Positions 34,423 through 48,084 are shown, counted from the first letter of the stretch. The stretch: DNA of 64,000 bases from Zeugodacus cucurbitae (GCF_028554725.1 NC_071669.1:46274501-46338500); one strand, 5' to 3'. Notes: generated by a model from the sequence alone, not told the origin. Numbers and translations are program-made.

Positions 34423-35549
34423 TTTTATACTCTCGCAACAAATGTTGCTATAGAGAGTATTATAGTTTTGTTCACATAACGGTTGTTTGTAACACCCAAA
34501 ACTAAACGACTTAGATATAGGGTTATATATACCAAAGTGATCAGGGTGAAGAGTGGAGTTCAAATCCGAATGTCTGTCTGTCCGTCCGTCTGTGCAATCT
34601 GTAACTTGAGTAAAAATTAAGATATCTTGATTAAACTCGGCACACTTATTTGTTGGCACCATAGGAAGGTTGCTTTCGAAAATGAGCAAAATCGGACCAC
34701 TGCCACCCCCACAAAATGGCGAAAACCAAAAATACATAAAGTGCCATAACTAAGCTATAAATAAAGCTATGGAAATAAAATTTGGTATGAAGGATCGTAC
34801 TATGAAGGGGCATATTTGGATGTAATTTTTTTGGGGAAGTGGGCGTGGCCCCGCCCCCTACTAAGTTTTTTGTACATATCTCGCAAACCAATAGAGCTTT
34901 TTAGCCATTTCCTAATACAGTCCAAAAATGAAAGAACTACTAAAAGTGGGTTAACTCACCAACGAATAACGTCAGAAACACTAAATTTCACATAAGAATT
35001 GGCAGATGGAAGCTGCACTCAGATTTTTTTACAAAATGGAAAATGGGCGTGGCGTCGCCCACTTATGGGTCAAAAACCATATCTCAGGAACTACTCGACC
35101 GATTTCAATGAAACTTGGTTTGTAATAGTTTCCTTACATCCCAATTATATGTTGTGAAAATAGGCCAAATCGCTTCACAACCACGCCTACTTCCTATATA
35201 CCAGAACTTTGAAGACAATCTGAATCGTTTACTTTACAATATATAGAGTATCACTAGTGAAGATATCGGTGCAGAACTTTGCACAAATACTATGTTAATA
35301 GTGTAGCAGCCCCATTCTAAAAATCTACGAAATTGGACCATAGATTTTTAAGGCCCCATATATCGAGAACGAAGACCTCGGTGCTTCTAACCTAATATTA
35401 TGGTTTCCAACTTTCAATGGTCTTTATACAATATATATGACGAATATGTGGGTCAAATTGTGTATTATATAATATAAATAAAGTTAAATAAATAAATTGC
35501 GAGAGTATAAAATGTTCGGTTACACCCGAACTTAGCCCTTCCTTACTTG
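34423..35549 (+). repeat. DINE/HINE-like repeat, full length (copy E)
   Basis: This is the best-preserved copy. The left inverted repeat is ttttatactctcgcaa (34423-34438) and its partner ttgcgagagtataaaa is at 35497-35512. A perfect 6-bp hairpin GTTCGG-TTACAC-CCGAAC follows (35514-35531), then the tail to 35549. Inverted repeats inside the ends plus a 3' hairpin are the layout of DINE-1 and helentron-associated (HINE) elements, which are copied by a Helitron-type enzyme supplied elsewhere. Confidence 0.85.
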
Positions 35550-35766
35550 TTTTCATTTAACAACATTGTCCTAAATTTCGAAAAGGCGATCCCGGTAATA
35601 GTTTTAGATGTATAGTCTGAAGAAGTAAAGCGCTTCAGGGTGGCTTTAATGCCACTCAATAATTTAAACACGATTTCTCAAAATGTTTTCAAAGTCAGTT
35701 GTCAAAATGTCTCGAAAACTACTCAATCGATTTTGATGAAATTTTAGATACGTCTCTGAGAAACTA

Positions 35767-36700
35767 TTAACCTTTATGTGCTCGGTAGTCTACATTTGTA
35801 GCATTTTTGCAGAAAAAGTTAAATAAATTTTTTTTTTTCATAACAACATGGTCCGAAATTTTCAGTAGCTTCCTAAAAATCAAGTCTAAGCAGTTTTGGC
35901 CACTAACACGTAAAAAAAATAGTTTACAGAACCCCCCGACCCTACTTTTCAAAATGACCATCTCCTGGCGGTTAGTCTACAAATGTAGACAACATATAAA
36001 ATGTATGAAAATTCACATCACTCTTTCACTCAACTCTAATTTTTTGAATGCGATTTTTGAATAAGTAGGCTGTGCTTGCGTCACTGACTTTTCAGCGTAT
36101 TTCGCAATAGCAATAATTGTTTTTGCAGTGATTTATATTCAATATTCATATTGTGGTGATCAGTTTTGCATTGCTTCTCAAGCATTTCTTGGTGCATAAC
36201 AACAATAAATACTATGTCTATGCCTCAAAGCGTCCGAAACGAGTCGTTAAACGGTAAGTGTATCTTTTTCCATGATATGGATAATATAAAAGAAAATTGT
36301 AAACACAGGCTAGGGTACGAAGAGCTTCAAAACCATATTGAGAATATATTGAGTGAGGTTGATGAAGAAGCAGAAGAGGGCCTAGATTTTGATGATTATG
36401 CTGATGATTACGTAACACCTGGTATAAATCCCGAAGAATCAGATGCCGCAAACGAAATGATACTTGAAGAAGACGATATTCGATCCGATGAGCAAATAGA
36501 AGGCGTATTGTTTGGAATGTCGTGCAAAGACTGTGATAACTTTTTTACTTCATTGAATCTGGCTAAGCATTTGATGTCGAAAGGGCATTCTCTTCTTGGT
36601 ACTTTCTCTCTTTGCAACAATTTTCAAAAGTTATTACTTCATCTGGAGTGCATCAAGAAGAGGCTACTTCGGCCACCTGGCCTGGTTCTTTTCTAACTTT
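35767..36700 (+). mobile_element. piggyBac-like element, 5' end with internally deleted transposase
   Basis: TTAA at 35767-35770 is followed by an end sequence CCTTTATGTGCTCGG. An internal inverted pair (gtctacatttgtag near 35788 and ctacaaatgtagac near 35975) also lies in this end. The transposase gene follows on the same strand. I could not find the opposite terminus, so the right edge is approximate. Confidence 0.6.
36214..36696 (+). pseudogene. piggyBac-like transposase, deletion derivative
   Basis: The N-terminal part is strongly acidic (about residues 45-100 from 36214, e.g. EVDEEAEEGLDFDDYADDY), as in piggyBac transposases. It is fused directly to CDNFFTSLNLAKHLMSKGHSLLGT. That block matches the piggyBac region around the third catalytic Asp (CDNWFTS in the founding element). 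The two earlier catalytic Asp blocks, which should lie between, are missing, and after about 36640 the frame drifts. A GT-AG pair at 36254/36309 could be a small intron. The protein is not functional. Confidence 0.65.
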
Positions 36701-36709
36701 TAGGAAACT

Positions 36710-39700
36710 ATAGTATATATCTAGTATACGAACAGCAAGGTCTTTGAAACAAAGTCCTTGAATCATAATAAGGAAAAGTAATGTGCTTCTTTCGAGGAAC
36801 TGTCCATTGCATTTTAAACACAATATATGTATATGTATACGTACCCCATATATTCTCAATATAATATAATGAGCCCTATATATTCTCAGTATAACACTCT
36901 TCATTATACTACTCATCTTTAGTCTTAAAAGCTTGAAAAAATACACAATTTTATTTCAAAGAGCTGTTACGTTGTTTATGCAAGAATTTTAACTCTCATT
37001 CCATGATATTCCTGAGGTTTACGTCTTTCGCCTAATCCTGATAGCCAAATTTACTTGCAGAACCTTTAGCCACCCCGATTTCACTAAATTTATAACCAAT
37101 TGAAGGTAATTCGTTATGCTATTCATCAGTATGTTGTCAATCTTTTTAGACTGTACGTGTTGATTTCCTTAACTTTTTTATTATTTTTATTATGGAGAGA
37201 AAAATTATATCTTCATTGTGACAATAAAACATAATTTAAAATTTGGTTTTCTCATGTTGCAGGGAACTAACGTACCTCCATCACCTATGTATCTCACGTC
37301 AGTCCTGTTTTCAATGTCGAAATTTACGTTCTAGTTTTGCTGGAGAGATGTAGGTTATCGGTTCGTAACTTAACTAAAAGACAGCGTTGCTTGCGTCTTT
37401 AAACTTTATTTTATGTATTTCGGGGTTAGAAATGAACCTCCACTTATTTGTGATTTATTGGGACCACGATACACCTAAACTTCGTGCTTAAACGAGAAGT
37501 AACTTGCTATAAGCTCTTTTCTACACAATAAATATACATTTTCTAAACTTTATCACGACTTTAGTGGGGCTGCGCCCACATTTGAGTAGAGGACGTTTCG
37601 TAAAATCAAATATCAAATTCTCGCCGAAAACATGTCGTCACAATACCAAAAATAGCCCATAAAAGTAGTAACTTTGCTTTGTTGCAACACACAGGCACAA
37701 TTAGTCAGTGGTATGCTAAGCATAGCGCCGCTCAAACCACAATGAAGGACACATATAACTACAAGAAAGGATAAGCATAAGTATACGTGTGCCTACTTGT
37801 GCGTACACACATACACACAGCGGCACATTTGCATAGCGTACAAGCCAGCGCGGGCTTAAGAGGCGGCAAGTGACAAAGTCAATTTCATGGTGTTGGTGTT
37901 GCTGTGTTTGGTGAGTGAGTGTTAGAGATATGCAAATTAATGTTTACTCAACAATGGGACAACATTTTAAGTAATTGGATCTCCATTTAGCACTGTTTAT
38001 GATCTCACAACACTAACAACAACACCCACTACTACTACTACTACTACAACTACTATATGTAAATGGAATACTTCAACGTACATACTTCGGAGACATTCAT
38101 ACATACATACATACGCAGAGTGCATTGTACGTGTTTAAGCAACAATGACTTTAACAACTGTTGTTCATTGTGCCACATAAATGTGCGACCACCAAGCTAC
38201 GAGCTACCATAAGGAATAAAGAATGCTTTACGAGCGGGCTGAGGCTGAGTGAACGACACTGTAGCTGAAGAGTATGTGTGTCGACTGCGTAAAGTGGGCG
38301 TTGCATTGCAATCCAATCACTCGAAGGATTCTGTTGCTTTTTAGTTACTTTGTAAGGATTAGACGACGCTTGGGAGTAGGTCGAAGTAGCACTTGCTGCT
38401 GATAGAACGTAGTGTAGAGTCACAGAATACATTTCGATTGCGAAAGGAAGTGGCAGCTGGCAACACACCATTCATGAGACATGTTTTGCTAACAGATGAG
38501 CAATAGATGCTTGTATGTATGTCAGTATGTATGTATTGGTGTTACAATTTCATTTGTCATTCAGAGCTTAGTTGGGATTTTAGAGAATTTTGAATTTCAT
38601 TTGCTGCTGCATTCGGTCGCCGGCTCATTACATTTTCCATTATTTATGCGTATGTTCGACATTGTACCGTTATAGTTGTTGCTGTTGCGTACACCCTCAC
38701 ATGCTCGCCGCAACAATTCGCTCAATTTAATGGTGTGTTGTTGTTGTTTTCTGTTTTCCATTATATAGTATGGTAGCTGCTCTCGTCTGGATAAGAAGCA
38801 TAAAATTTTATTGTATATTCGTGGTGGTGTAGTTGGTGAGACTAAAGCTAAAAAGGGCATTCCGGCGCCTCAAACACTTGTCCTCATTCGACGCCAATAC
38901 ATACATACATAAGTATGGGTCCATCAAATTGTTATATCTAACTACTCGCTGAGCACTTATACATAAGTATTAGCCATTGTGCTGTAGTTGGTGGTGTAAT
39001 ATTACAAGATTTTAATAGTGTTCACACTAAGTGTGTTACACATACTCGTAGATATACACACGCACATAAGTAAGGCTTACAAGTCCGAGTGCTAGTGAAA
39101 ACTTTCTTTTTTGGGGTTGTTTAAAAGTTTGTCTAACTACTTGTCCTCCAACAGCATACTATTAGGTCCATTGTATTCGTGGTGTTGTTAATGGGCTTTG
39201 CCAATTAGACTGACAGTGGGTGTAATAAAAATCTATTATAACGGAATATTTCACTTTTTCCTAAGTATGTGTGAAAGATGTGGACCAGATGGGAGCTTAA
39301 TATCCTTAGAGTTGCTTGAACTTTGGCTTTAGATGTTTTAAGTATTTTCAAATTTAAATTCAGTTCATAGCTTTATTATAAATAATTAAATATATTTTGG
39401 AAGTAATTTCAATTTGAGAAGTAAAAATTGGAATTTTTTTGTCTTAGTTTTGCAGCTCCATCGCCGTATTTTTAAGACCCCCAAGGTTCTAGATTTTTAT
39501 CTATCTGATCTACATTATGCTGAGTGTTTCGATACCGAGAGTTCTAAATAAACTCGTTTAGTCTCAATCTATAAGCCCAAAATTCGTAAAGAGGTAGGTT
39601 TTTAATGATCATCGGACCAAGTTCTGTTTCATAGAGTCAAGAATCCTCACGGACAAGTTCGAGAAGGTTGCAGGTTATTTAGCGTTACCCCGGATGTACT

Positions 39701-42670
39701 GCGAGGAAACGACCCACCTTACATCCATTTTCAATCGCTTTGTCGAATCGTGGAGGCCTTTCCGGTAGGTCTGTTTTTGACATAACAATAAATCAGCGTT
39801 CAAAGCTGTTCCTCTGTATGCACCATTTAACCTAACCTAAACTTATTATTTTATAGACAAGTACAGAGATATCAACGATATAGGATAGTCCTATGATTAT
39901 CTCCTTAATTTCGAGTTGACTATGTACATAATTTGTTCCATTCATATCATTTAATCATATTCTTAGAACGTGGTGGACGCCATTCATGAATATTTAGGTA
40001 AAACAACCAATAACAACAAAGGTCCCCCTGATCCAAGGGAGAGCATTTAATAGTCATCCGAGTGGAATTGAAAAAGTTAACCGAGTAAAAGGCGTGGAAA
40101 TACTCGATAGTCAGTCAGTTATTAATTTAAATAAACAGTCATAGCGAAGAACAGTATATTTTGGTAAAGAAGAGTGTGTGGTTTCATCAAGACGGAAACG
40201 ATGACAAAATTGCATTTGCATTGCATTGGTTTCAGATTGCATATGCTTCCACCACAATATCCGAATCTGGGTTCCAGCGATTGATTGCTGTCCTAAGACC
40301 TAAAGAGACTATTCACCGGAAAGAAATTATCCGAGGATGCATAGAGTGGGACTTAGTTCGAATTCGAAGAATAATGGTAACGAGAGTTAAGAATATAGGT
40401 ATAAAAAGTATATCGAGATCGACCGCAACTATAGGAATTTAGAAATTCTCAAAAAAATTTGACAAAATGTAGGAAAGAAAATTATTGTCATGGAGTTAAA
40501 TTGATGAGCAATTTACGAGCTTCATTATTGTATTCGTAGGTTTGAGAGATGTTATAAATAAGAAATATTTATCAAATTGCTCCTTATTTCTACTTTTCCG
40601 TAACTTTGCCGTATAAAACATATATTTACCTTCGAAATTCCCACACCAACCCAAATTGTAAGCTTTAGATATTTGTCAGCTCAAGCGCGTAATAAACAAA
40701 GAAAAACATATTGAACGCAACAAAACGAACCCGAGATGAGCATCAAGAAAATTGAAGAAAATCAATTTGGTACGAAACGAGATAAAGCCATATTAATAAA
40801 AGTGAGCTAACAACCTTTTTACGAACACTCAAGACAACAAAAAAAGGCAATCTCACAAACGCTTTTGTTTCGCTGGCTTCTCCAGCAGCTTAGCAATCAC
40901 AGTTCGATAGCTTAGCACACCCACACACACAAACACGGGCATACGCACTGACCCTGCTAATCTCTGAGCCAACAGGCAAACAAATCTTCATTGTCACCAA
41001 CAACAACCGGCAATAGACACACTCTGGAACAATGGAAAGTGTAGCAGAAAACTAATAAAACTCTGTCAAGTAAATGTTGTTGGAACAAAAAAATAGAACA
41101 ATAAATGAAACTGAACTCGGTGCAGTGCCAGCAGAAACAAGAGACCCGAGGAGTCAAAGTGTAATGAAAGAAAGGAAATTCAATTCGCGATAAGCATCTA
41201 AAGAGAAATATCTAATAAACTCAGCACAGACTTGAACACGCACACGACCGCTGTTTCGCAGCAGCCGACAGATGGACAGACGGACGGACAGAAAGACACT
41301 AAGCGCAAGTGTCCATTGGAGGCGAATTGTATATAGTATGGGAGGAACAGAGAAAAAACAGTAGCAAAGTTGATAATTGTAAATGATCCCGGCCGTATGG
41401 AGGCTGAGTGCTGTCTGCCCATTTTTCACGCACACAGCCACACACACACACGCCGACCGACCCAAAATAAGGCCAATACACACTTGACAGCGAACGTAAT
41501 GGATTCTAATCCAATCGGAGCGGTGAGAAATACAGGTAGCCGATGTAAAACACCTTCGCTTTCCGAAGTCTACGCCACAGCCTCGCCTTCGGCTCACAGC
41601 AATTTACGCTTTACCTAATTTGTGGCGTACCGAAGCCGAGAGCGACGGTAATTATGCAGCGGACGAAGCGGAGGGAAGATAAGTGATGAACGGAAAGGTG
41701 GACGACGCGGCGCAAATTTGGAGACACTTTTGATCATTGATCGCGTTTATCTTGATCTTCGACTGTGATCGGCGGGCGCGGGATTAGGCGTTGCTGGTGG
41801 AGTGATTTGGTGCGGTGCGGTGCGGTGCGATGATCCTCGTCAGACATTTGTCGCTAATGTGTTTTAAATTGAATGCGTCGCAGCCATTTCAGGCATTTCG
41901 GCAGCTCCTTGCCTGCCGGCACTCAGTCATTCAGTCGTATTTGTGTATGTACAGGTGTTTGTGCCGCTAGATCGAATTGACTGCAATGCGATAAGCGTGA
42001 TCTTTGTCGTTGTTGTTTTCATCTCATTTTTTTACCGATTTTTATTGTTAATAGTTGTTGTTATTACCAATGGCTTGGGTCCAGTGTCGCCGCATTCGTA
42101 GTTAATGGACTTACCATGTTCCTGACCATAATATTGCCAAGAAAAATGACTCACGTTTGAAGCTGTAAGAGCTCGGCGCACCGACGTTCATGGTCTCGAT
42201 TTGATCGGTGGGCGACAAACACACGCACATACTTAAGATCGCCATCAGCTGAAATGTGCATTAAGAAATGTAATTGATGCGATTCCGAAGATGCGCCAAG
42301 ATTAAATGACGGCACACTAGTGAAAGTACAGACAGGTTTGCTGGAAATTCCAGCGGATTAAGTAAACGCTGCTCATTACATTATTTGTTGCTTGTTGTAA
42401 AATGGCTCGGTAATGTATGGTAAGTAAGCATGTTGATTGTGGTTTTAACAAAATTTTTGTAAGATAAGATGCGAAATCTCTGTAAGTGACTGTTTTTATA
42501 ATCCTTTTACTGAAAACGCTGCTAAATGTTATTTGGTGGTTATCGTATTACAGAAATACAAATTTCTGTTTGCTTGTACTTATATGATGATATTCGAGAT
42601 GTGTCTAAGTATAAACAAATAAAATAAATTTTGAGAAGAATAACACAATTTTTTTTTAGAAAACGGAGGG
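36710..42670. other. Gene-poor stretch, microsatellites only
   Basis: No coding region I can support. Simple repeats include CTA/ACT triplets at 38028-38055, catacata near 38098-38114, cacacaca near 41443, and tgcggtgcggtgcgg at 41811-41829. The block 41600-42000 is more GC-rich than its surroundings. The frames at 40161-40442 and 41154-41597 have no domain features and biased composition. Confidence 0.5.
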
Positions 42671-42682
42671 TTGTGTTACCCT

Positions 42683-43245
42683 TTATGTATGTATGTATGT
42701 ATGTGATTGGCGTTGCAACCGTTTAGCCGGTTATAGTCGAATCGATGATAGCGCGCCACTTTTCTCTTTCCTTCGCAGTTCGGCGCCAGTTAAAGATCCC
42801 AAGGGTAACCCTGTAGCTCTCTACCTGGTCCCTCCAACGGAGTGAAGGCCTTCCCCTTCTTCCTTGGCATCCTACGGCGGATACTGCATCGAACACTTTC
42901 AGAGCTGGAATGTTTTCGTCCATTCTAGCCAACGTAGCCGCTTTCTTTTTATTCGCTAAACTATGTCTATGTCATCGTAGAGCTCCTCGTTCCATCGTCT
43001 GCGGTATTCGCCGTTGCCAATGTTCTGAGGACCGTAAATCTTGCGCAAAACCTTTCTCTCGAAAACCTCAAGAGTCGTCTCATCGGATGTTGTCATCGCC
43101 AACATTTCAACGTCATACAGGACGGGAATAATGAGCGACTTGTAGAGTTTGATTTTGGTTCGTCGAGAGAGGACTTTACTTTTCAATTGCCTACTCAGTC
43201 CAAAGTAGCACCTGTTGGCAAGTTATTGATGCTGGTTCCCAGATA
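42683..43245 (-). mobile_element. RTE-like LINE, 5'-truncated copy
   Basis: The minus strand encodes the C-terminal end of the RTE reverse transcriptase (LRWRDQVES..., AKEREKWRAIIDSTITG and stop; VLRKIYGPQNIGNGEYRRRW) with a frameshift near 42940. The element ends in a tatg microsatellite at 42683-42704, equal to the catacatac tail of the copy at 5130-7420. It is broken at about 43245, as is typical of incomplete reverse transcription. Confidence 0.85.
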
Positions 43246-43248
43246 GAC

Positions 43249-43329
43249 GACCGCTATCGCGCCATGATTACCGACTATTTGATGCCTGAAATTGAATCTT
43301 GTGACCTCGGAGAGATTTGGTTTCAACAA
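43249..43329 (+). pseudogene. DD41D-type mariner transposase sliver
   Basis: A 27-codon stretch reads DRYRAMITDYLMPE...WFQQ, aligning with residues 225-251 of the intact transposase at 23601-24686. It ends just before the second catalytic Asp. It sits directly against the RTE truncation point. Confidence 0.6.
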
Positions 43330-46300
43330 GTTACCCATTCCCCTTCCTGATAAGCGTTGTTTTCGTCAAAAGAAAAAGCTATTTCGGTATCATCAGGTCG
43401 AATAATATGATTCGATCGGATCATTGGAAAACATTTTGTAACTAACTCCTTAAGCCTGAGGAAAAAATGCATGTCTATCATCTTCATAAAAATGTATCTT
43501 GTTTCTTTTGCAATATTTATCGATATCCAGATGACATTTCTAGTACACCATCTAGCGCGGATATCATGATTAACTCTAATGATTCGGATAATATTGCCAC
43601 CGAGGGGATAATGCGCTGAACAAATAATTTTCTTAGCAGATTAAATTATTATTTAGAACAAACTCCATTAATTTTTTGATAAGTCTGCAATATTTTCTAA
43701 GTTTGGTCTTAGGCACGTAAATCCATTAAATTCTTTCTGCGAATATATGTATGTAAATATGATAGTGATTTTCTAATAAAACTTCCGCAGGATAGAAAAA
43801 TCATTGTGTAAAAATTAATTTTTGGAATAATGTAAACCCCTGTTATAGGTACCTAAAAAAATCTTAAATCCCGTATTGATTCCCTTTTCGTTTTTCGGTG
43901 ATTTTAATAAATGTAGTACTGTCCAAAATTATGATTTTATGCTACTACGCAAATAAATAAGTAAATAATGACATTTAATTTTATAAATTAATACTAAAAC
44001 ATCACAAAAGTAAATACTTTAGATTTTTGACAGTTCTGTTTAACAAAATTCCCACTCGACACCATAAATCATAGACGTATACATCGTATATTGTTGTATC
44101 TGATGGTACATATAAGCTACTACTAGAATTTTTCCATTTCCATTCAATTATTACCACCGATAATTACAAGAATGTTAACACTGTGAGCAAACAAAAGCGC
44201 AAATAGCCTACACCTCTGGAACTCATAGCGAGCAACATAATGAACAAAAATATTTCTCAAATCACTTGCCATTCATTAGTCAAAGACCAAAGAGTCCAAC
44301 ACAAACAGTAGGACCACCAACTGCCAATGGGCAAGGTGTCACCGTGAGATGCACCCCAAGGGTATAGAAGAATGCAATGACAACATAAAAATTATTTAAT
44401 AAATAAAAAAGTAGAAGTCAAAACACTAATCAAGAGACAGGAAAAAAATAATAATTTACGAAAATGAATGGATTTAATTGTAACTGTAGCAAACAATACA
44501 CGTGCAACATAAGTGCGTGGCAAGCCTAAAGAGCGTGGAGGAAAGCATTGTGCACTTTCTTCGACACAAAAAATGCAGTGAGAACAGCAAGTTCATAAGA
44601 AAGTCAATGTGTTTGTGGGTCCCTAAAGCAACATGTAAACAACAAGCAACAAGCAGTCGATATTACAATGACATAAAAAGTCAGGCTTGACGAAGAGATT
44701 TTCGAACAAGAGAAGGAGAGTCTTTAGAATTTTTTTTTACGTTTTTTTTTCGGTGGACATTTCTATTGATATTTTTTTGGAAACAATTTTTGATTATTTG
44801 TATGTATGTATGTACGTACGTTTGCATACACTCTTTAAGAAATCACTTTTTATTGTACTTATTGTTTCGTCACTTTTGTTTGGCGCACGCATCCGTTGCT
44901 TTTGGTCACATTTGCTCTGTTATTTGATACCAAGAAAGTCGAAATTTGCTCACACTTGACTACAAACACAAGTATTTAGTAGAGAAACCTCTACAGACTG
45001 ATAAGCCAGGCCTGCCAACACTTACGTTGTTGTTGTTACTGCTATCACACAAATGTGTTGTATATTGTGACTTTTGGTGAAAGTAAAGTGTCTTTAACTG
45101 AGAGTTATTTGATGCCTGTTTATTTGCCACACACACACACGCACACACATACATTCTCCTATCTATTGCCTTCAAAGGACCTTTCATTGATTTCCAAAGT
45201 ATGCTCGTGAGTGCAGTATCATATTGTTCTTGTGCCATTATTGTTGCTTGTTTACACAAAGTGAAAGGACATCGCCTACACAAACATTTCAAGTGTTCTC
45301 ACCAGGGACTTAACAAGCAAGAAATTAAAATAGAAATGATTCTACTTTTCCTGTTTTCATTCACTATGCATGCATTGCATATGGTGTTGTTTTTGTTCTA
45401 TTGTATGGCAAAAAATCACAACATTTATTGCTTGTTTTCGTAGTGTTTCTGTTGTTGTTATTTGTTGATATGCGCGCGTCCAGTGAGTTTGCAATAATTC
45501 TTGTGGTAATTAAATAAAAATATTTTCTCTAACAACTCTGGTGGTCGATTGTTGTTGGGTTCATTCGTTCTGTTTTATGTGCTTGGGTTCGTACGATTTG
45601 GGGAAATTCTTACAATGCATATCCTCTATGAACTCGTGGGAATTGAATGCGAACAAAGGATTGAGAGTGGAAAACACACGCCATATGTGGAGGTATGAGT
45701 ATATGCCCAGTAGGGAGAATCTACGTTAAAGGGAATTTTGCAATACAATTTTTTATATAGTGAAATATAGATCAATATTAGGATTAGTCCTGTAATCCGA
45801 AAAATATTTTATTTATTCAATTAAAGAAAAAAAAACAATCAGATGGCAACCCCACCTCTATTTCTTAATTCTATTTATTTTGTTTATATTTAATAATAAA
45901 TTTTAAATTCTTTGTGACATATTTAAATACTAAAAATTTTAAAACCGTATGAAAAAGTTGTGAATATTTTTTTGTCCGTCTAAAACGGCATATTCTGGTG
46001 TTGTAAGAAGCCTGACGACTTGGGACGTATCCAAAACCAGAACCCTATAAAGTCTCCTGAAGGGCCTGAGTTTTACCATTATTTTGAAGTATGTTTTGCT
46101 GTATTACACTGAGACTATTGCTGCCCTTCAAAGTAGCTAAAAAAGGCGTATCTCAAAAATTTACCCGAAAGATGGGAGAGTGTCGGTTGTTTCCATAACG
46201 CCACATTATCTTCAAAAGTTATTATAGAAGAGCTTAAACATTATAACAAAAGTGTAAAACATACTACTAATTTCTGCAATAAATTTCCGAAATACTCATA

Positions 46301-46375
46301 TTTTCAATTGAAAGCACAGAAGAGGAAGGGGGGACCCTATCGATTCACTTTTCACTTGTATTGAACATTTTCTCT
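43330..46375. other. Intergenic, no gene recognised
   Basis: AT-rich. Short frames show no family signatures. There is a ca-repeat near 45127-45150. A stop-free stretch without ATG at about 46115-46350 (KAYLKNLPERW...) was considered and is described among rejected items. Confidence 0.45.
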
Positions 46376-48084
46376 TATATACTCTCGCAATAAAGTTGCT
46401 AAGAGATTATTGTAGTTTTGTTCACATAACGGTTGTATGTAACACCCAAAACTAAACGAGTTAGATATAGGGTTATATATACCAAAGTGATCAGGGAGAA
46501 GAGTGGAGTTCAAATCCGTCAGTCCGTCCGTCCGTCTGTGCAAGCAGTAACTTGAATAAAAATTAAGATACCTTGATGACACTTGGCACACTTGTTTCTT
46601 GGCACCATAGGAAGGTTGCTTTCGAAGATGGGCAAAATCGGACCACTGTCACGCCCATTAAATTGCGAAAACCGAAAACACATAAAGTGCCATAACTAAG
46701 CTATAAATAAAGTTATAAAAGTAAAATCTGGCGTAAAGGTTCGGATTTTTGGGGAAGTGGGCGTGACCCCGCACCCAAATCGGTTATTTGTATATACCTC
46801 GCAAACCAATAAAGCTATATAAACCAAACGTTCTGCAGTCGTTTCTTTTAGCATTTTCTTATACAGTCTAAAAATGAAAGAAATCGGATAAAAACCATGC
46901 CCAGCTCCCATACAAAGGTTAGGCTGAAAATTACTAAAAGTGCATTAACTCACTAATGAAAGACATCGAACACACAAAGTGCGCAATAGCGTTTAGAAAT
47001 CAAATTACATACAAATTTTCTTCCATAACTTGAGCTTCTATAACTTGAAGTTCTCCATAACTTGAACTCATTAATTGGCAATAGCGTTTAGAAATCAGCT
47101 TTCATACAAATTTCCTTCCGTAAATCGAAGTTTTCGACCAGGACATAATATAAAATTTAAGATTTTGCTATCGAGACAGAATTTTAAAATAGTCCCTATA
47201 TCGTATGGAGGAGAACAAAAAATATGATATTACACCTATGGATTGCATAAATCATGTAATAAAGGCATGGGATACAGACGTCAAGAGCCAAATAAATAGC
47301 AAACTTCAACAAACAAAATTACAGAATATATGTTTTACCATATGTACATAAAACTTTATGCGAAGTAAATAAATAAAACTGGGTATAAATCTATAGTTTA
47401 CAGCTTTTTGAAAAATTTTATGTTTTAATGAAAATTCTATAACTCGAAGTCTCTCTAACTCTCGAAGGATTATGATGATTTGAGTTAGAGAAGTTCCACT
47501 GTAACTCAATTTTGAATTCCATCTCATTCCTTCACTTTATAATATAAGTATGCATAAGGAATCAATGACGACAGCGGGAGAAAACTTAACACAAATAGTG
47601 CATATCATCTATGGCTTCACTTGTGAAAAAAATGTCGAAATCGAACTATAACTTTTCAAGGCCCCAGATATGGCATGATGAATTCAGCACCTAAGAGTAA
47701 ATTTTAACCGAAAATAGGGGTAAATCTCTCAGATAATTTATTGTAATTCAGAGGAAATTTGTTTCTTCTAATTGTGTGTCTCTGTTCCAAAAATTAATAA
47801 AATCGGGTCATAACATTTCCTAGCTCCCATATACCTAATTATACGTTATTCAAAAGTACGGTGGGCTTTATTCTGCATATATCGGTTAATATGTAAGACA
47901 TCTTAGCAAAATTAAGTGAAATCGGTTCAGCCCTCATATACTATATATGACGATTTTCGTTATTCTATTAAACTTTATGCCGAATTTATGAGTACATTTA
48001 TGTTTTATCTTAATTAAACGATATCAATAAATTGCGAGAGTATAACACGTTCGGTCACAACCGAACTTATCCCGTCCTTACATG
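46376..48084 (+). repeat. DINE/HINE-like repeat with internal insertion (copy F)
   Basis: It begins tatactctcgcaataaagttgctaagaga and ends with ttgcgagagtata (near 48032), a decayed hairpin and the tail near 48084. The unit is about 700 bases longer than copies D and E because foreign sequence sits in its middle. Confidence 0.8.
46970..47502. mobile_element. Probable pogo/Tigger-like fragment inside DINE copy F
   Basis: The right end reads gagttagagaagttccactg followed by TA, i.e. CAGTGGAACTTCTCTAACTC inward, which resembles pogo/Tigger termini. Repeated 'ataacttgaagttctccataacttgaac' motifs lie near the left side (47025-47075). A clean left terminus is not visible, so the left edge is approximate. 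Confidence 0.4.

Noticed and set aside
38028..38114. Triplet and tetramer repeats considered as a CRISPR-like array
   Set aside because: They are plain microsatellites without spacers, in a eukaryotic genome.
40161..40442. 93-residue frame starting MVKKSVWFHQDGND, with a mariner-like WFHQDG
   Set aside because: The context before and after lacks any other transposase motif, so the short match is likely coincidental.
41154..41597. 147-residue minus-strand frame
   Set aside because: It overlaps several other open frames on the same strand, has no recognisable motif, and spans ca-repeats; probably chance.
46115..46350. Stop-free stretch KAYLKNLPERW... vaguely like a mariner C-terminus
   Set aside because: It has no ATG, no other mariner block next to it, and the resemblance is limited to a few residues.
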